From positions 1 through 64,000 of the forward strand of contig JARWZW010000050.1 in NCBI GenBank assembly GCA_029866155.1: a stretch of DNA of 64,000 bases, given 5' to 3'. The notes beneath the pieces were generated by a model. It was given only the letters and a program-made list of their open reading frames with translations. It did no database searches and had not been told where the DNA came from. Of the stretch, positions 52,043-60,704 are shown one piece after another. Origin of the DNA: Caulobacter sp. (GTDB lineage Bacteria; Pseudomonadota; Alphaproteobacteria; Caulobacterales; Caulobacteraceae). The stretch's first letter is position 1. Each line of letters begins with the position of its first letter. A program made the position numbers and the translations under genes.

Positions 52043-52267
52043 GGTTTGGCCCTTTCGGTGAAGACTTGCAGGGCCGCAGTTGGCACAGGATCACCGACCC
52101 GTCGACAGTGACCTAGCGTCGCCTCGCGAGGGGGGCGGCCCGGCCGCAGGCGCTCCTAGCCCGACGACTTTGGGGGGTCCTTGTCCACTTAACGGCGAAA
52201 CAGCTCCTCACGGCCGGGCCACCGCGTCTGTGTGCTCTGTGGCCTTCGGCCAAGGCCCTCAACTGCG

Positions 52268-54475
52268 TCAGGGGGTTACCAGACCTAGACGCTCCAGCCG
52301 CCTCAGGGCTTCGACCGCCCCGGCGATATGATAGAGCGAACTGGCAGGGGCGGGTTCGTCCTTGAAGGCTCCGGCGATGTCGAGCTTGTCCCGGTAGACC
52401 CCTTCCACGGGGTTGACCAGGTAGAGGCCGAGCCCATGGGCGGCCCGACCGACATCAGCCAGCAGGGCTTCGCGCTGTTCCGGCAACTGCTCGGCCAGGA
52501 GAGCTGCAGCCTTGAGCCATTCGGTCTGGGGCCAGAGCCGGGCGGATGGCCGGCTGACCCTGAGATCGGGATCCAGCTCGTCCACGGCCACGCCGCGGCG
52601 GGCATCGATACCCTGGACGCCACATTGATAGAGACGCCAGGCGGTTTTCAGGGGCCAGGATTCCCCCGCAAGGACTCCCCATCGCAGCAGCAGCCACGCC
52701 CATTCGAACTGGTGCCCGGGTTCGACGACCCGGCCAGCCTCGCCTTTTGCAGGCGTCCAGTCCGTCTCGAAGAATTCGCGCAGGAACCCCCCCTGTTGAT
52801 CGACGAAATGTCGGCCGGCAAGGCTCGCGACCTCGGCGGCCAGGGCGCGCCAGACTTCCGAGCCATCGGTTTCGATCCAGGCCAGGGACGCTTCGAACAG
52901 ATGCATCAGGGGATTGGACTGGTAGCTATGGCCGGCGGCCTCGCGGAAACCGCCTGATGGCGCCGCATAGTTGGCCCGGATGGCGCTCAGCAGTTCCAGC
53001 GCCATGCTCCGGTTGGTGTCCGGGCGAATGCCGGCCTGGGTCGCCGAAGCCAGTGCCAGAAGGACAAAGGCTTGATCATAAAGCATGGCGGTTTCGTCGA
53101 GGGCTTTACCCGTAGCTGTGGTCAAGGTCCGGAACAGACCGTCCGGCCGCCGGAAAGGACCTTCCAGAGCCGACAATCCGTGCAGAACTGCCTGGGACCA
53201 AGGGCCAGTCCATCCCGCGATGCCGGCCTGGGCAAACACGTGGGTCTGTCTTGCCTGGACCCGCAGCCGTCGGTTCGCCAGGACAGGCGCCCCTTCCAGG
53301 CTGAGGGCTTCGTGGAACCCGCCCTGCAGATGGTCAGCCCCGAGGCTCCACCAGAGGGGAAGAGCCGACACATTGAGCCATCGATCATACTGACCGACCG
53401 TAGCGCGGGTAATTTCCGCCCGGAGGGTTGGTCGATCCAGATGGATCCGGTCGACCATGGCCTTGACCCTCTCCAGTTGGGCCATTTCACAGATCATGAC
53501 GTCGCCCTGATCGGCAATCACTGCCAGATCTCGTCCGCCCACCAAGGCGACAGTCATGCCGGGGCCGACATTCACCAGGCAACCTTCGGCGCCCTCGAGG
53601 TAGGCCGAGCCGGAGACGTGATTTCCAAGGTTATCACCGGGGGCGGCGGCGAGGACCGCGTCCCAGGCGCCCAGGTCGGACCAGACGAACTCTGCGGAGG
53701 CCACCAGAGCCTGGCTGGTCTTTTCCATCACCGCATAGTCGATGGAGGTCTTGGGCGCAGTGCGGAAAGCGTCGCTCAGCAGGAGCCGGATGCCGTCTAT
53801 CCGTGCCTCATCCACAGCCTGGGAGGCGGCGCCGAGCATTTCAGGCGCATGGGCCGCCAGTTCATCGATCAGAACCTGGGCCCTGGCGATGAACATGCCG
53901 CTGTTCCATAGGCAGCCTTCGGCGATCAGTTCCATGGCCCGGTCGGTGACGGGCTTCTCGACGAAGGCCTCAACGGTCCGGACGCCATCCGTTCCGGTCT
54001 GTCCGGGTCGGATGTATCCGTAGGCGCTGCTAGGTTGGTCCGGCGTCACACCGAGCGTGACGATCCCGCCATGGCGGGCCCGATCGGCCGCAAGCGCCAC
54101 GACCCGTGCAAAGGCGGCCGGCTCCGGAATATGATGGTCGGCGGCGAGGAAGATACAGACCCCCTCGGGATCGCGCGCGGCCACAATCAGGGCGGCCGCC
54201 GCCATGGCGGGGCCGCTGTCCCGGGCTTCGGGTTCGATGACGACAAGGCCATCAAGCCCGGCGGCTGCGAGACTCGCCTCGATCAGTCCTGAATGCCCGG
54301 CGCCGGCGACAATGATCGGCGGCGCCACATCGGGCAGGTGGCTCAACCGCTCAAGGGTGCGGTCGAAGATCGAGACCGGGCCCACGAGCGGAATGAAGGG
54401 CTTGGGCCGGTGAGGGCGAGATGCGGGCCAGAGACGTGCGCCTGCGCCGCCGCACATGATGACAGGATGAAGCAC
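52268..54475 (-). CDS. Mannose-1-phosphate guanylyltransferase fused to AGE-type epimerase/isomerase
   Basis: A 735-residue fusion. Residues 1-350 are a mannose-1-phosphate guanylyltransferase: PVIMCGGAGARLWPASRPHRPKPFI is the nucleotide loop, FLAADHHI is the DXD-like site, and AFVEKP and WNSGMF complete it. In the normal AlgA/XanB type a cupin mannose-6-phosphate isomerase follows; here residues about 355-735 are instead an AGE-superfamily (alpha/alpha)6 barrel (AMLYDQAFVLLAL, HLFEASLAW, EPGHQFEWAWLL, DELDPDLRV). It probably makes GDP-mannose from fructose-6-phosphate together with the phosphomannomutase at 5-6.7 kb. Placed just upstream of the EPS module on the opposite strand. Confidence 0.9.
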   Translation of the reverse strand: MLHPVIMCGGAGARLWPASRPHRPKPFIPLVGPVSIFDRTLERLSHLPDVAPPIIVAGAGHSGLIEASLAAAGLDGLVVIEPEARDSGPAMAAAALIVAARDPEGVCIFLAADHHIPEPAAFARVVALAADRARHGGIVTLGVTPDQPSSAYGYIRPGQTGTDGVRTVEAFVEKPVTDRAMELIAEGCLWNSGMFIARAQVLIDELAAHAPEMLGAASQAVDEARIDGIRLLLSDAFRTAPKTSIDYAVMEKTSQALVASAEFVWSDLGAWDAVLAAAPGDNLGNHVSGSAYLEGAEGCLVNVGPGMTVALVGGRDLAVIADQGDVMICEMAQLERVKAMVDRIHLDRPTLRAEITRATVGQYDRWLNVSALPLWWSLGADHLQGGFHEALSLEGAPVLANRRLRVQARQTHVFAQAGIAGWTGPWSQAVLHGLSALEGPFRRPDGLFRTLTTATGKALDETAMLYDQAFVLLALASATQAGIRPDTNRSMALELLSAIRANYAAPSGGFREAAGHSYQSNPLMHLFEASLAWIETDGSEVWRALAAEVASLAGRHFVDQQGGFLREFFETDWTPAKGEAGRVVEPGHQFEWAWLLLRWGVLAGESWPLKTAWRLYQCGVQGIDARRGVAVDELDPDLRVSRPSARLWPQTEWLKAAALLAEQLPEQREALLADVGRAAHGLGLYLVNPVEGVYRDKLDIAGAFKDEPAPASSLYHIAGAVEALRRLERLGLVTP

Positions 54476-54580
54476 TCGACCCCCGGGATGTGACGGTTAG
54501 CCAGACTGCAGCCCCCAAAGCGGTTCTGCCTGAGGCGAGCCCGGTCTAGCGCTTGCTATACAACGCTCAGCAGAATGCCG

Positions 54581-54772
54581 TCACTGGCGAAACGGTTCCA
54601 ATTCGTCCCTTTGGGCCAGTTGGCCGATCTCACGGAACGCCGCATTTCGAGCTGCTTCCTGGGACAGGGACAGGCCGCTTGCGTTGAGCCGGCCATTGAT
54701 GTCGACAACGGACCAGCGCCAGAGGGAGTCCGGCTCTTCACAGAGTTGCAGGGAATAGGAATGGTCGATCAT
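54581..54772 (-). CDS. Small hypothetical protein
   Basis: A 63-residue ORF, MIDHSYSLQLCEEPDSLW..., with a plausible single small domain: WRWSVVDINGRLNASGLS strands, then an amphipathic helix SQEAARNAAFREIGQLAQRDE. The composition is protein-like, unlike the Arg-rich shadow frames. No family is recognised. It lies about 105 bp upstream of the GMP-AGE fusion on the same strand. Confidence 0.5.
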   Translation of the reverse strand: MIDHSYSLQLCEEPDSLWRWSVVDINGRLNASGLSLSQEAARNAAFREIGQLAQRDELEPFRQ

Positions 54773-55190
54773 CTCAGCCAGACCTCCAAGCTTTTCACTG
54801 TTTGAAGAAATAGCGCGCCGGGGGTGTGAAGGCCATGCCCCGACTGGGGTCCGACGGTGGTTGACGATGATCGCCGTTATTTCAGGCCTGAGGGCGACGT
54901 TTCTGCGTCAGGATTGCCCAGATTTGCCCGAGGCGCGACCGCCGTCACGAACTGCGCCATTCGCCTGATCCAGCCGACACGCGGGCCGGAGACCGGCGAT
55001 CAGTCGGCGAGGACTGATCGTCTTGATCGCAGGGCGCCTAAAGAAGCGTCAAAATGGTGTGGCGGCCGGTGCTGATGGGAAAAAATCGGCAAAGTTGTAA
55101 TTATCCTCATTGTGGGGTTATTGACCGTTCGATATCATACTCAAATTGGGCTTACCTCCCGGACGCCCTACTCACCTGATGGGAATGACA
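54773..55190. other. 418-bp intergenic region before the EPS module
   Basis: No coding sequence I can support. It holds an inverted repeat at 54997-55020 and an AT-rich stretch (about 55075-55155), which stands out in this GC-rich DNA and probably carries the promoter for the rightward gene at 55191. A TTGACC hexamer at about 55120 is a possible -35, but no good -10 is seen. Confidence 0.4.
54997..55020. repeat. 9-bp perfect inverted repeat
   Basis: CGATCAGTC (54997-55005), loop GGCGAG, GACTGATCG (55012-55020). It forms a strong hairpin in RNA or a dyad operator in DNA, about 170 bp upstream of the small exported protein that begins the EPS run. There is no clear T-run after it on either strand. 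Confidence 0.5.
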
Positions 55191-55463
55191 ATGATCACCA
55201 AGAGCATGTTGATCGCCGCCGCCGGCCTCGCGCTTCTGGGGGGACAGGCTGCGGCTCAGGCCAGCCTGCCCACCGTTTCGCCGGCCAAGATCGAACCGGC
55301 GCCGTCCCTAGAGCGTGCTTCAACCTCCAAGGGAAAGGTCAGCCGGCAGTTCGCCGAGGCGATGAGCCTCGAGATGGCCGCTTTCCTGGCCACCGGAGCC
55401 GTTGTTGCGAGCGCCATCATCTACAAAGCCAACGACAAGGAAGGCGGCAAGAGCCCCAGATAG
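55191..55463 (+). CDS. Small exported protein upstream of the EPS module
   Basis: A 90-residue protein from ATG 55191 (or ATG 55185) with GGGA upstream. It has a signal peptide (MITKSMLIAAAGLALLGG, cut near AAAQ), a Pro/Ser/Lys-rich middle part, and a second hydrophobic segment (about residues 62-80, MAAFLATGAVVASAII) near the C-terminus followed by a charged tail. No family is recognised. It lies 170 bp upstream of the sugar transferase on the same strand and could be part of the same transcript. Confidence 0.65.
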   Translation: MITKSMLIAAAGLALLGGQAAAQASLPTVSPAKIEPAPSLERASTSKGKVSRQFAEAMSLEMAAFLATGAVVASAIIYKANDKEGGKSPR

Positions 55464-55634
55464 GGGCCAGGTCGATCCCATCGTCGCCACGGCTGTTGAA
55501 GGTCCCGGGTGACGGGGTCCCGCTTCCCGCGCGGTCCTGATCCCCGGCCGTGGTCCGTCTGCAAGACAGTACGACCGTCCCCCCTAGCGGGCATGGTCGC
55601 TGCTGGGCCGCGAGAAGTGGTGTCGAGCCTTCCC

Positions 55635-56321
55635 ATGTCCGACCGTCCGATGACATCAGCCCGGCTCAAGGCCATCGCCATCGGCCATTACGGCCGCGAT
55701 AACCAGGTTGTCGGCCCGGCTCGTGCCGCCGCCAGCCTCTTCAAGCGTTATTTCGACCTCCTGGGCGCGCTGCTGCTACTTTTGGCGCTGCTGCCCGCCC
55801 TGACCGTCGTCGGGCTGGCCATCCGTCTGGAATCGCCCGGACCAGCTCTGTTTCGTCAGAAGCGCACGGGCCTTGCCGGTCGCCCGTTCATGGTCTTCAA
55901 GTTCCGCTCGATGGTGACCGTGGCCGGGCAGGAGACCGCTCGAGCCACAGCCCCGGCGACGGTCGACGATCCCCGGATCACTCCCCTGGGGCGGCTTCTG
56001 AGGCGCTCCAGCGTAGACGAGCTGCCCCAACTCCTGAACGTCCTGCGGGGTGAGATGTCCCTGGTCGGTCCGAGGCCCCACGCCGTCGATCATGACGAAA
56101 AATACGCCGCCGAAATCGAGGACTATGGCCTGCGGTTCCAGGTCCGGCCTGGAATAACTGGACTTGCGCAGATCAACGGCTTGCGGGGCGGTGGCGAGGT
56201 TTTCGAGATCCGACGCCGTCTGGTCCTTGATCGTCAGTACATAGAGGACTGGTCGCTGCTGTCAGACCTTCGCATCCTCTTCCTGACCGTCCCGCATCTC
56301 ATTTTTTTCCGGGCCCATTAG
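55635..56321 (+). CDS. Undecaprenyl-phosphate sugar-phosphate transferase (bacterial sugar transferase)
   Basis: Starts polysaccharide repeat-unit synthesis by moving a hexose-1-phosphate onto undecaprenyl phosphate at the inner membrane. It has 228 residues from ATG 55635. There is one hydrophobic segment (about 38-60) and then the catalytic domain: SPGPALFRQKRTGLAGRPFMVFKFRSM, DDPRITPLGRLLRRSSVDELPQLLNVLRGEMSLVGPRP, and YGLRFQVRPGITGLAQI. It is the short PglC-like form, without the polytopic N-terminal half of WbaP/WcaJ. The Wza-like gene begins directly after its stop. The sugar cannot be read from sequence. Confidence 0.92.
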   Translation: MSDRPMTSARLKAIAIGHYGRDNQVVGPARAAASLFKRYFDLLGALLLLLALLPALTVVGLAIRLESPGPALFRQKRTGLAGRPFMVFKFRSMVTVAGQETARATAPATVDDPRITPLGRLLRRSSVDELPQLLNVLRGEMSLVGPRPHAVDHDEKYAAEIEDYGLRFQVRPGITGLAQINGLRGGGEVFEIRRRLVLDRQYIEDWSLLSDLRILFLTVPHLIFFRAH

Positions 56322-57125
56322 ATGAACAGGTCAAGATTGACCGTGACGGATCACCGCGCAACGGAGCGGGCTGGCCTGGCGATCTCCTTGCCCCTGAACA
56401 ACGGTTCCCGGCCTGACCGGAAAAGGGGCGGGCACCGTTTCCGGACCGTCCTGGTTCTCGGGATCGCGGTCCTGCTCAGCGCCTGCGCCAACGGCCTGTC
56501 AAAGGAAACCGGGCCTTCAGACGCCTTTACACCGGTCGATACAGCGCCAACCGCTCAATTGCCCCTGGAAGGCTACAGGATCGGTCCGCTCGATCGCATC
56601 AGCGTCAATGTCTATCAGGTCCGGGACCTGACCCTTGAGGATGTGCAGGTCGATGCCGGAGGACAGGTTCTGTTGCCGCTGATCGGCAATGTGACGGCTG
56701 CGGGCAAGACCGCGCCGGAGCTGTCCGCCGAGATCGCCGACCGCCTTCTGGGGCGCTACCTGCAATCACCGCAGGTGACGGTTCGCGTCAGCGAGATTCT
56801 CAGCCAACGCGTGACGGTCGATGGCTCGGTTATGCAGCCGGGCGTCTATCCCCTGATCGGCCCCACGACCTTGATCCAGGCGGTGTCTCTGGCCAAGGGG
56901 CCGGACCCCAGGTTCGCCAACCTCAGCCGGGTCGTGGTGTTCCGGACCCTCGCCGGAGAACGGACGGTGGCGGTCTTCGATCTCAAGCTCATTCGCAGGG
57001 GAGAGGCGCCAGACCCTGAAATTCGAGGCAATGACGTCATCGTGGTGGACGGATCGCAGCTCAAGGGGGTCTGGCGGGAGGTTGTCAGCTCGCTACCGGG
57101 CCTGGCGATTTTCCGGCCCTTCTAG
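56322..57125 (+). CDS. Polysaccharide export outer-membrane lipoprotein (Wza/HfsD-like)
   Basis: Forms the outer-membrane exit channel for exopolysaccharide. It has 267 residues. The N-terminus has an unusually long basic stretch (about 37 residues) before the hydrophobic core and the lipobox LLSAC (Cys about 55); a start nearer the leader is possible, but no closer ATG is seen. The Poly_export domain (YRIGPLDRISVNVYQVRDL...VLLPLIGNVTAAGKT) is followed by an SLBB-like segment (VTVDGSVMQPGVYPL). No intergenic gap separates it from the sugar transferase gene, and the Wzc-like gene follows by 31 bp. Confidence 0.9.
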   Translation: MNRSRLTVTDHRATERAGLAISLPLNNGSRPDRKRGGHRFRTVLVLGIAVLLSACANGLSKETGPSDAFTPVDTAPTAQLPLEGYRIGPLDRISVNVYQVRDLTLEDVQVDAGGQVLLPLIGNVTAAGKTAPELSAEIADRLLGRYLQSPQVTVRVSEILSQRVTVDGSVMQPGVYPLIGPTTLIQAVSLAKGPDPRFANLSRVVVFRTLAGERTVAVFDLKLIRRGEAPDPEIRGNDVIVVDGSQLKGVWREVVSSLPGLAIFRPF

Positions 57126-57156
57126 TCCCCTCCGTCCCTACCGAGGCACAGCGTCC

Positions 57157-59433
57157 ATGGCATTGCAGAGCGACTACTATTCCGAAGACCCGCAGTTCCA
57201 TGGCGGACCGGTCCCGGCCTCTCACAGGAGGCCGATGATTTCTAACGACGGTTTTGTTGAACAGGGTGACGTTTTTCTCGAAGAGTCGCTTTTGCGCGAT
57301 GAGCGAAGGCTGGAGATTGCCGCCATCTGGGGGGCCATCCTCAAGCATCGCTGGGTCATTGGCGCTGTCATTGGCGCCTGTCTGATCCTGGGGCTGGCGG
57401 TGACCCTCCTGACCCTGCCCCTCTTTACAGCGAAAACCACCATCCAGATTGATCGTGAATCCAGCAAGATCGTCGAGATGACCGACCTGGCGCCCCGTGA
57501 AGCCCTGACCGGAGCGGAGTTTCTGGACACCCAGATCGGCCTGCTGAAGAGCGACACCCTGGCCCGCCGGGTGGTCCAGAATCTGCAATTGGCCCGGGAC
57601 AGGGATATGCGTCGGTTTGCTGGCCTTGACCCTGCCGGCGCAGAGGTCCCGACAGCCGCCAGGATAGAGGATCGTCTGACGGGTCTGGTGATGGCGCGGA
57701 CATCGGTGCGACAGCAGGGTCTCTCGCGTCTGGTGACTGTTGAATTCACCAGCCCCGATCCAGACCTCTCCGCCCGAGTCGCCAACGCCCTGGCCGAGAA
57801 TTTCCAGACCTTGAGCCTGGAGCGGCGGTTTGAGTCGTCTTCCTACGCCCGGCAGTTCCTCGAGGAGCGGCTGGCCCAGGTCAAACAGAAGCTGGAAGAT
57901 TCGGAGAAGGAACTGGTGGCCTACGGCGCCCAGCAGCAGATCATCAATGTCACTCCGGCTGGCTCGGGATCAACAGCACCGGCGGATTCCGCCAGCCAGT
58001 CCCTGACCGCCGCTGACCTGTCCGCGATCAACAGCATGCTAACGGCGGCCAAGGGTGAGCGCATCCGTGCGGAGCAACGCTGGCGCCAGTCCTTGTCCAT
58101 GTCGATCCTCTCGCAGCCTGAGGCGCTTGGCGACCCCACCATCCAGGCCCTGCTCCAGCAACGCGCCAAGCTGGCCTCGACCTACCAGGAGCAGCTGAAG
58201 GTCTTTGCGCCCGGCATGCCGGAAATGCAGCAGCTCAAGGCCCAGATGGATGAGGTCGACCGTCAGTTGACGGCTGCCGGAGAGAGCATTCGATCCTCGA
58301 TCCGATCACGTTTCGAGGTGGTCCGCAGCCAGGAGATTTCGCTCGCCGTCCAGGTGGAGGGGTTGAAAGATTCCTTCATCAATCTGAGGGAACGCAACAT
58401 CAAGAACACCATCCTGCAGCGGGAGGTGGACACCAATCGCACCCTCTATGACGGACTACTGCAACGCTACAAGGAGGTGGGCGTCGCCGGTGGCGTCGGG
58501 AACAACAATGTCTCGGTCGTGGACCGCGCCCGGCCGTCATCGGGACCTTCTTCGCCGAAGCTTCTGCTCAACATGGCCATCGCCCTGGCGGCGGGGCTGG
58601 TCCTTGCCGGGGCGACGACCCTTTTTCTCGAATTGCTTGACGAGGCCATCCGGACGCCTGACGACCTGTCGGCCAAGATCGGTCTGACCACCCTGGGCGT
58701 GATCCCCGTGCTGAACAGGGGGATGACGCCCCTGCAGGCCTTTTCCGATCCCAGATCCGGTTTAGCGGAGGCCTATACCTCGACCCGGACAGCCCTGCAG
58801 TTCGCCTCGTCCAGCGGCGCTCCGCGCAGTCTGTTGATTACCAGCAGCAGACCATCGGAAGGCAAGAGCACGACCTCGACCACCCTGGGGCGTAGTTTCG
58901 CCCAGCTGGGTCTGAGCGTCCTCCTGATCGATGCCGACCTTCGCAACCCCTCCATCCACCGGCTTATGGGCGTCAGCAACGCTGTGGGGCTGAGCAACGT
59001 CCTGACGGGCATGGACCTGCAAGCGGTCCTTCAGGACGCTGACCAGCAGGGCCTGCAGGTGGTGAGCAGTGGACCCTTGCCGCCCAATCCTGTGGAACTG
59101 CTCGCCGGGCCCCGACTGCTCGATCTTCTCCGTGAGGCCCAGGCCCGGTTCGACATCGTGATCCTCGACGGCCCCCCCATCATTGGCCTTGCCGATGCGC
59201 CCATTCTGGCGGCTCGGGCGGCGGCGACCCTGATCGTCGTGGAGTCCGCCGTGGCGCGGCGCAGCGTTGTACGTATGGCGATCCGTCGCCTGTTTCAGGC
59301 GCGCGCCAACATCCTTGGGGCCGTGCTGACCAAGTTCGACGCCCAGACGGCCGGCTATGGTTATGGCTACGGGTACGGCTACGCCTATGCCTACCAGTAT
59401 GGTCAGAGGCCGCTGCAGAAGAAGGACGCCTGA
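57157..59433 (+). CDS. Wzc-like polysaccharide co-polymerase with BY-kinase domain
   Basis: A 758-residue inner-membrane protein that controls chain length and export through tyrosine phosphorylation cycles. From ATG 57157 there is a cytoplasmic N-terminus, TM1 (about 67-90) and a long periplasmic Wzz domain with coiled coils (about 95-460). TM2 (about 470-490) follows. The kinase has Walker A PSEGKSTTS near residue 570, Walker A' LLIDADLRNP and Walker B VILDGPP. The C-terminus has a dense Tyr cluster (YGYGYGYGYAYAYQYG, about 733-748), the typical autophosphorylation tail. It works with the Wza-like protein directly upstream. Confidence 0.95.
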   Translation: MALQSDYYSEDPQFHGGPVPASHRRPMISNDGFVEQGDVFLEESLLRDERRLEIAAIWGAILKHRWVIGAVIGACLILGLAVTLLTLPLFTAKTTIQIDRESSKIVEMTDLAPREALTGAEFLDTQIGLLKSDTLARRVVQNLQLARDRDMRRFAGLDPAGAEVPTAARIEDRLTGLVMARTSVRQQGLSRLVTVEFTSPDPDLSARVANALAENFQTLSLERRFESSSYARQFLEERLAQVKQKLEDSEKELVAYGAQQQIINVTPAGSGSTAPADSASQSLTAADLSAINSMLTAAKGERIRAEQRWRQSLSMSILSQPEALGDPTIQALLQQRAKLASTYQEQLKVFAPGMPEMQQLKAQMDEVDRQLTAAGESIRSSIRSRFEVVRSQEISLAVQVEGLKDSFINLRERNIKNTILQREVDTNRTLYDGLLQRYKEVGVAGGVGNNNVSVVDRARPSSGPSSPKLLLNMAIALAAGLVLAGATTLFLELLDEAIRTPDDLSAKIGLTTLGVIPVLNRGMTPLQAFSDPRSGLAEAYTSTRTALQFASSSGAPRSLLITSSRPSEGKSTTSTTLGRSFAQLGLSVLLIDADLRNPSIHRLMGVSNAVGLSNVLTGMDLQAVLQDADQQGLQVVSSGPLPPNPVELLAGPRLLDLLREAQARFDIVILDGPPIIGLADAPILAARAAATLIVVESAVARRSVVRMAIRRLFQARANILGAVLTKFDAQTAGYGYGYGYGYAYAYQYGQRPLQKKDA

Positions 59434-59435
59434 CT

Positions 59436-60704
59436 GTGGACGATGCGGCAGCACGGAACGGGCCTGGCCCGGCGCGGCCGCACTCCGGTCCCCGGCTTGC
59501 CAGGCTGGCGACCGCCGTGCTCGTCCTGGCCTGTGGTCTTCTCATGTATCGGGCTCTTCAGACCCCCAGGGCTGATGAGGACCGGACCGTCCCCCTTTTG
59601 CTGTTCCGGCGGGCAGGCCCGGTCTACGCCCTGCCGATCGACCGGCAAGGCCCTGAAGACATAGCCGCGCGCAAGGCGGCCGTGCGGAGACTGGAGCGGA
59701 ATCCCTATGACACTGAAGCCCTGACCACCCTCGCGGCGCTCGCTGGCCAGGGCGGCGAGGGGGCCTCACAGTCGAAACTTGTCCATCAACTGTCGCGGAT
59801 CACACGCCGGAGCACGGCCGGGGAAGTCTGGCTTTTTCAGGAGGGGCTTCAGTCAGGTCGGTATGATCAGGCCATCCGGTCCCTCGACCTGCTGGCGCGC
59901 CGCAAGGCGGTAGGTGGGTCGCTGCTGGCCTTCGAGCTTTCCACAGTCATAGACCAGCCTGGGGCTCGCCGGGCCCTGTCGACGGTGCTGCTGCAAGATC
60001 CGGCCTGGGGGCCCGACCTTCTGAGACGTCTTTCGCAGGCTGCGCCGCCGGACTCGGTGGATTCCCTGCTGATCGAAATGACGAGGAGCGGCAAGCTGCT
60101 GGACGATGCTCTGGTCGAGCCCGCCTTGAGGCGTCATGTTTCAGGCCGAGACTATCCAGCGGCGCGTCGGCTCTGGACCGTGATCTACTCTTCGGGCGCC
60201 AACCGGAACCGGGTCCATGATGGCGGCTTCGATGGACTGGCCGGCCCTCCGCCTTTCAATTGGCAGGTTGCTACTCCGGGGGGAGGTCTGTCGCTGTGGA
60301 AACCGGACCCCGGCGATGTCCCCGGATTCCTGACAGCGCGACATGACCTCTTCGGCAGTTCAGCGCCCCTGATCAGCCAACTGCTGTTCCTGCCGGCCGG
60401 CTCTTATGAACTGGCGGTCAAGGCGAGGAGTTTGTCGGGGCAGCCTCACCGACGTTTCAGGCTGGATCTGTCTTGCTTCCCAGGGCCTCGATTGGTGTCG
60501 AGTCCCCTGGCCATGGCGCCAGGGGCCTGGCGGTCAACAGCCTCCCGGTTCGTGGTCCCTGATCGGGACTGCGAGCTGCAGTCGATCCGGGTTCGGCCTG
60601 TCACCGGGGAGCGTCCGCAGCCGGTCGAAATCCAGCTGGACGAGATCGTGATCCAACCCACTGCCGGCCGTCCGGGCGTCCGGGCCGTCCGCGGCGTTCC
60701 ATGA
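59436..60704 (+). CDS. EPS-cluster protein with membrane anchor, helical repeats and beta-sandwich
   Basis: A 422-residue protein starting at GTG 59436, two bases after the wzc-like stop. One N-terminal helix (LATAVLVLACGLLMYRAL, about residues 24-41) anchors it, with the rest periplasmic. Residues 75-240 are helical and TPR-like (ERNPYDTEALTTLAALAGQ, QSGRYDQAIRSLDLLARR). Residues 255-415 look like a carbohydrate-binding beta-sandwich (NRVHDGGFDGL..FNWQV, LPAGSYELAVKARSLSG). I recognise no named family, although similar proteins occur in alphaproteobacterial EPS loci. The 3' end overlaps the Wzy gene by 4 bases. Confidence 0.82.
   Translation: MDDAAARNGPGPARPHSGPRLARLATAVLVLACGLLMYRALQTPRADEDRTVPLLLFRRAGPVYALPIDRQGPEDIAARKAAVRRLERNPYDTEALTTLAALAGQGGEGASQSKLVHQLSRITRRSTAGEVWLFQEGLQSGRYDQAIRSLDLLARRKAVGGSLLAFELSTVIDQPGARRALSTVLLQDPAWGPDLLRRLSQAAPPDSVDSLLIEMTRSGKLLDDALVEPALRRHVSGRDYPAARRLWTVIYSSGANRNRVHDGGFDGLAGPPPFNWQVATPGGGLSLWKPDPGDVPGFLTARHDLFGSSAPLISQLLFLPAGSYELAVKARSLSGQPHRRFRLDLSCFPGPRLVSSPLAMAPGAWRSTASRFVVPDRDCELQSIRVRPVTGERPQPVEIQLDEIVIQPTAGRPGVRAVRGVP

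Noticed and set aside
52328-53911. Plus-strand ORFs over the GMP-AGE gene
   Set aside because: Antisense shadows of a gene with complete domain signatures.
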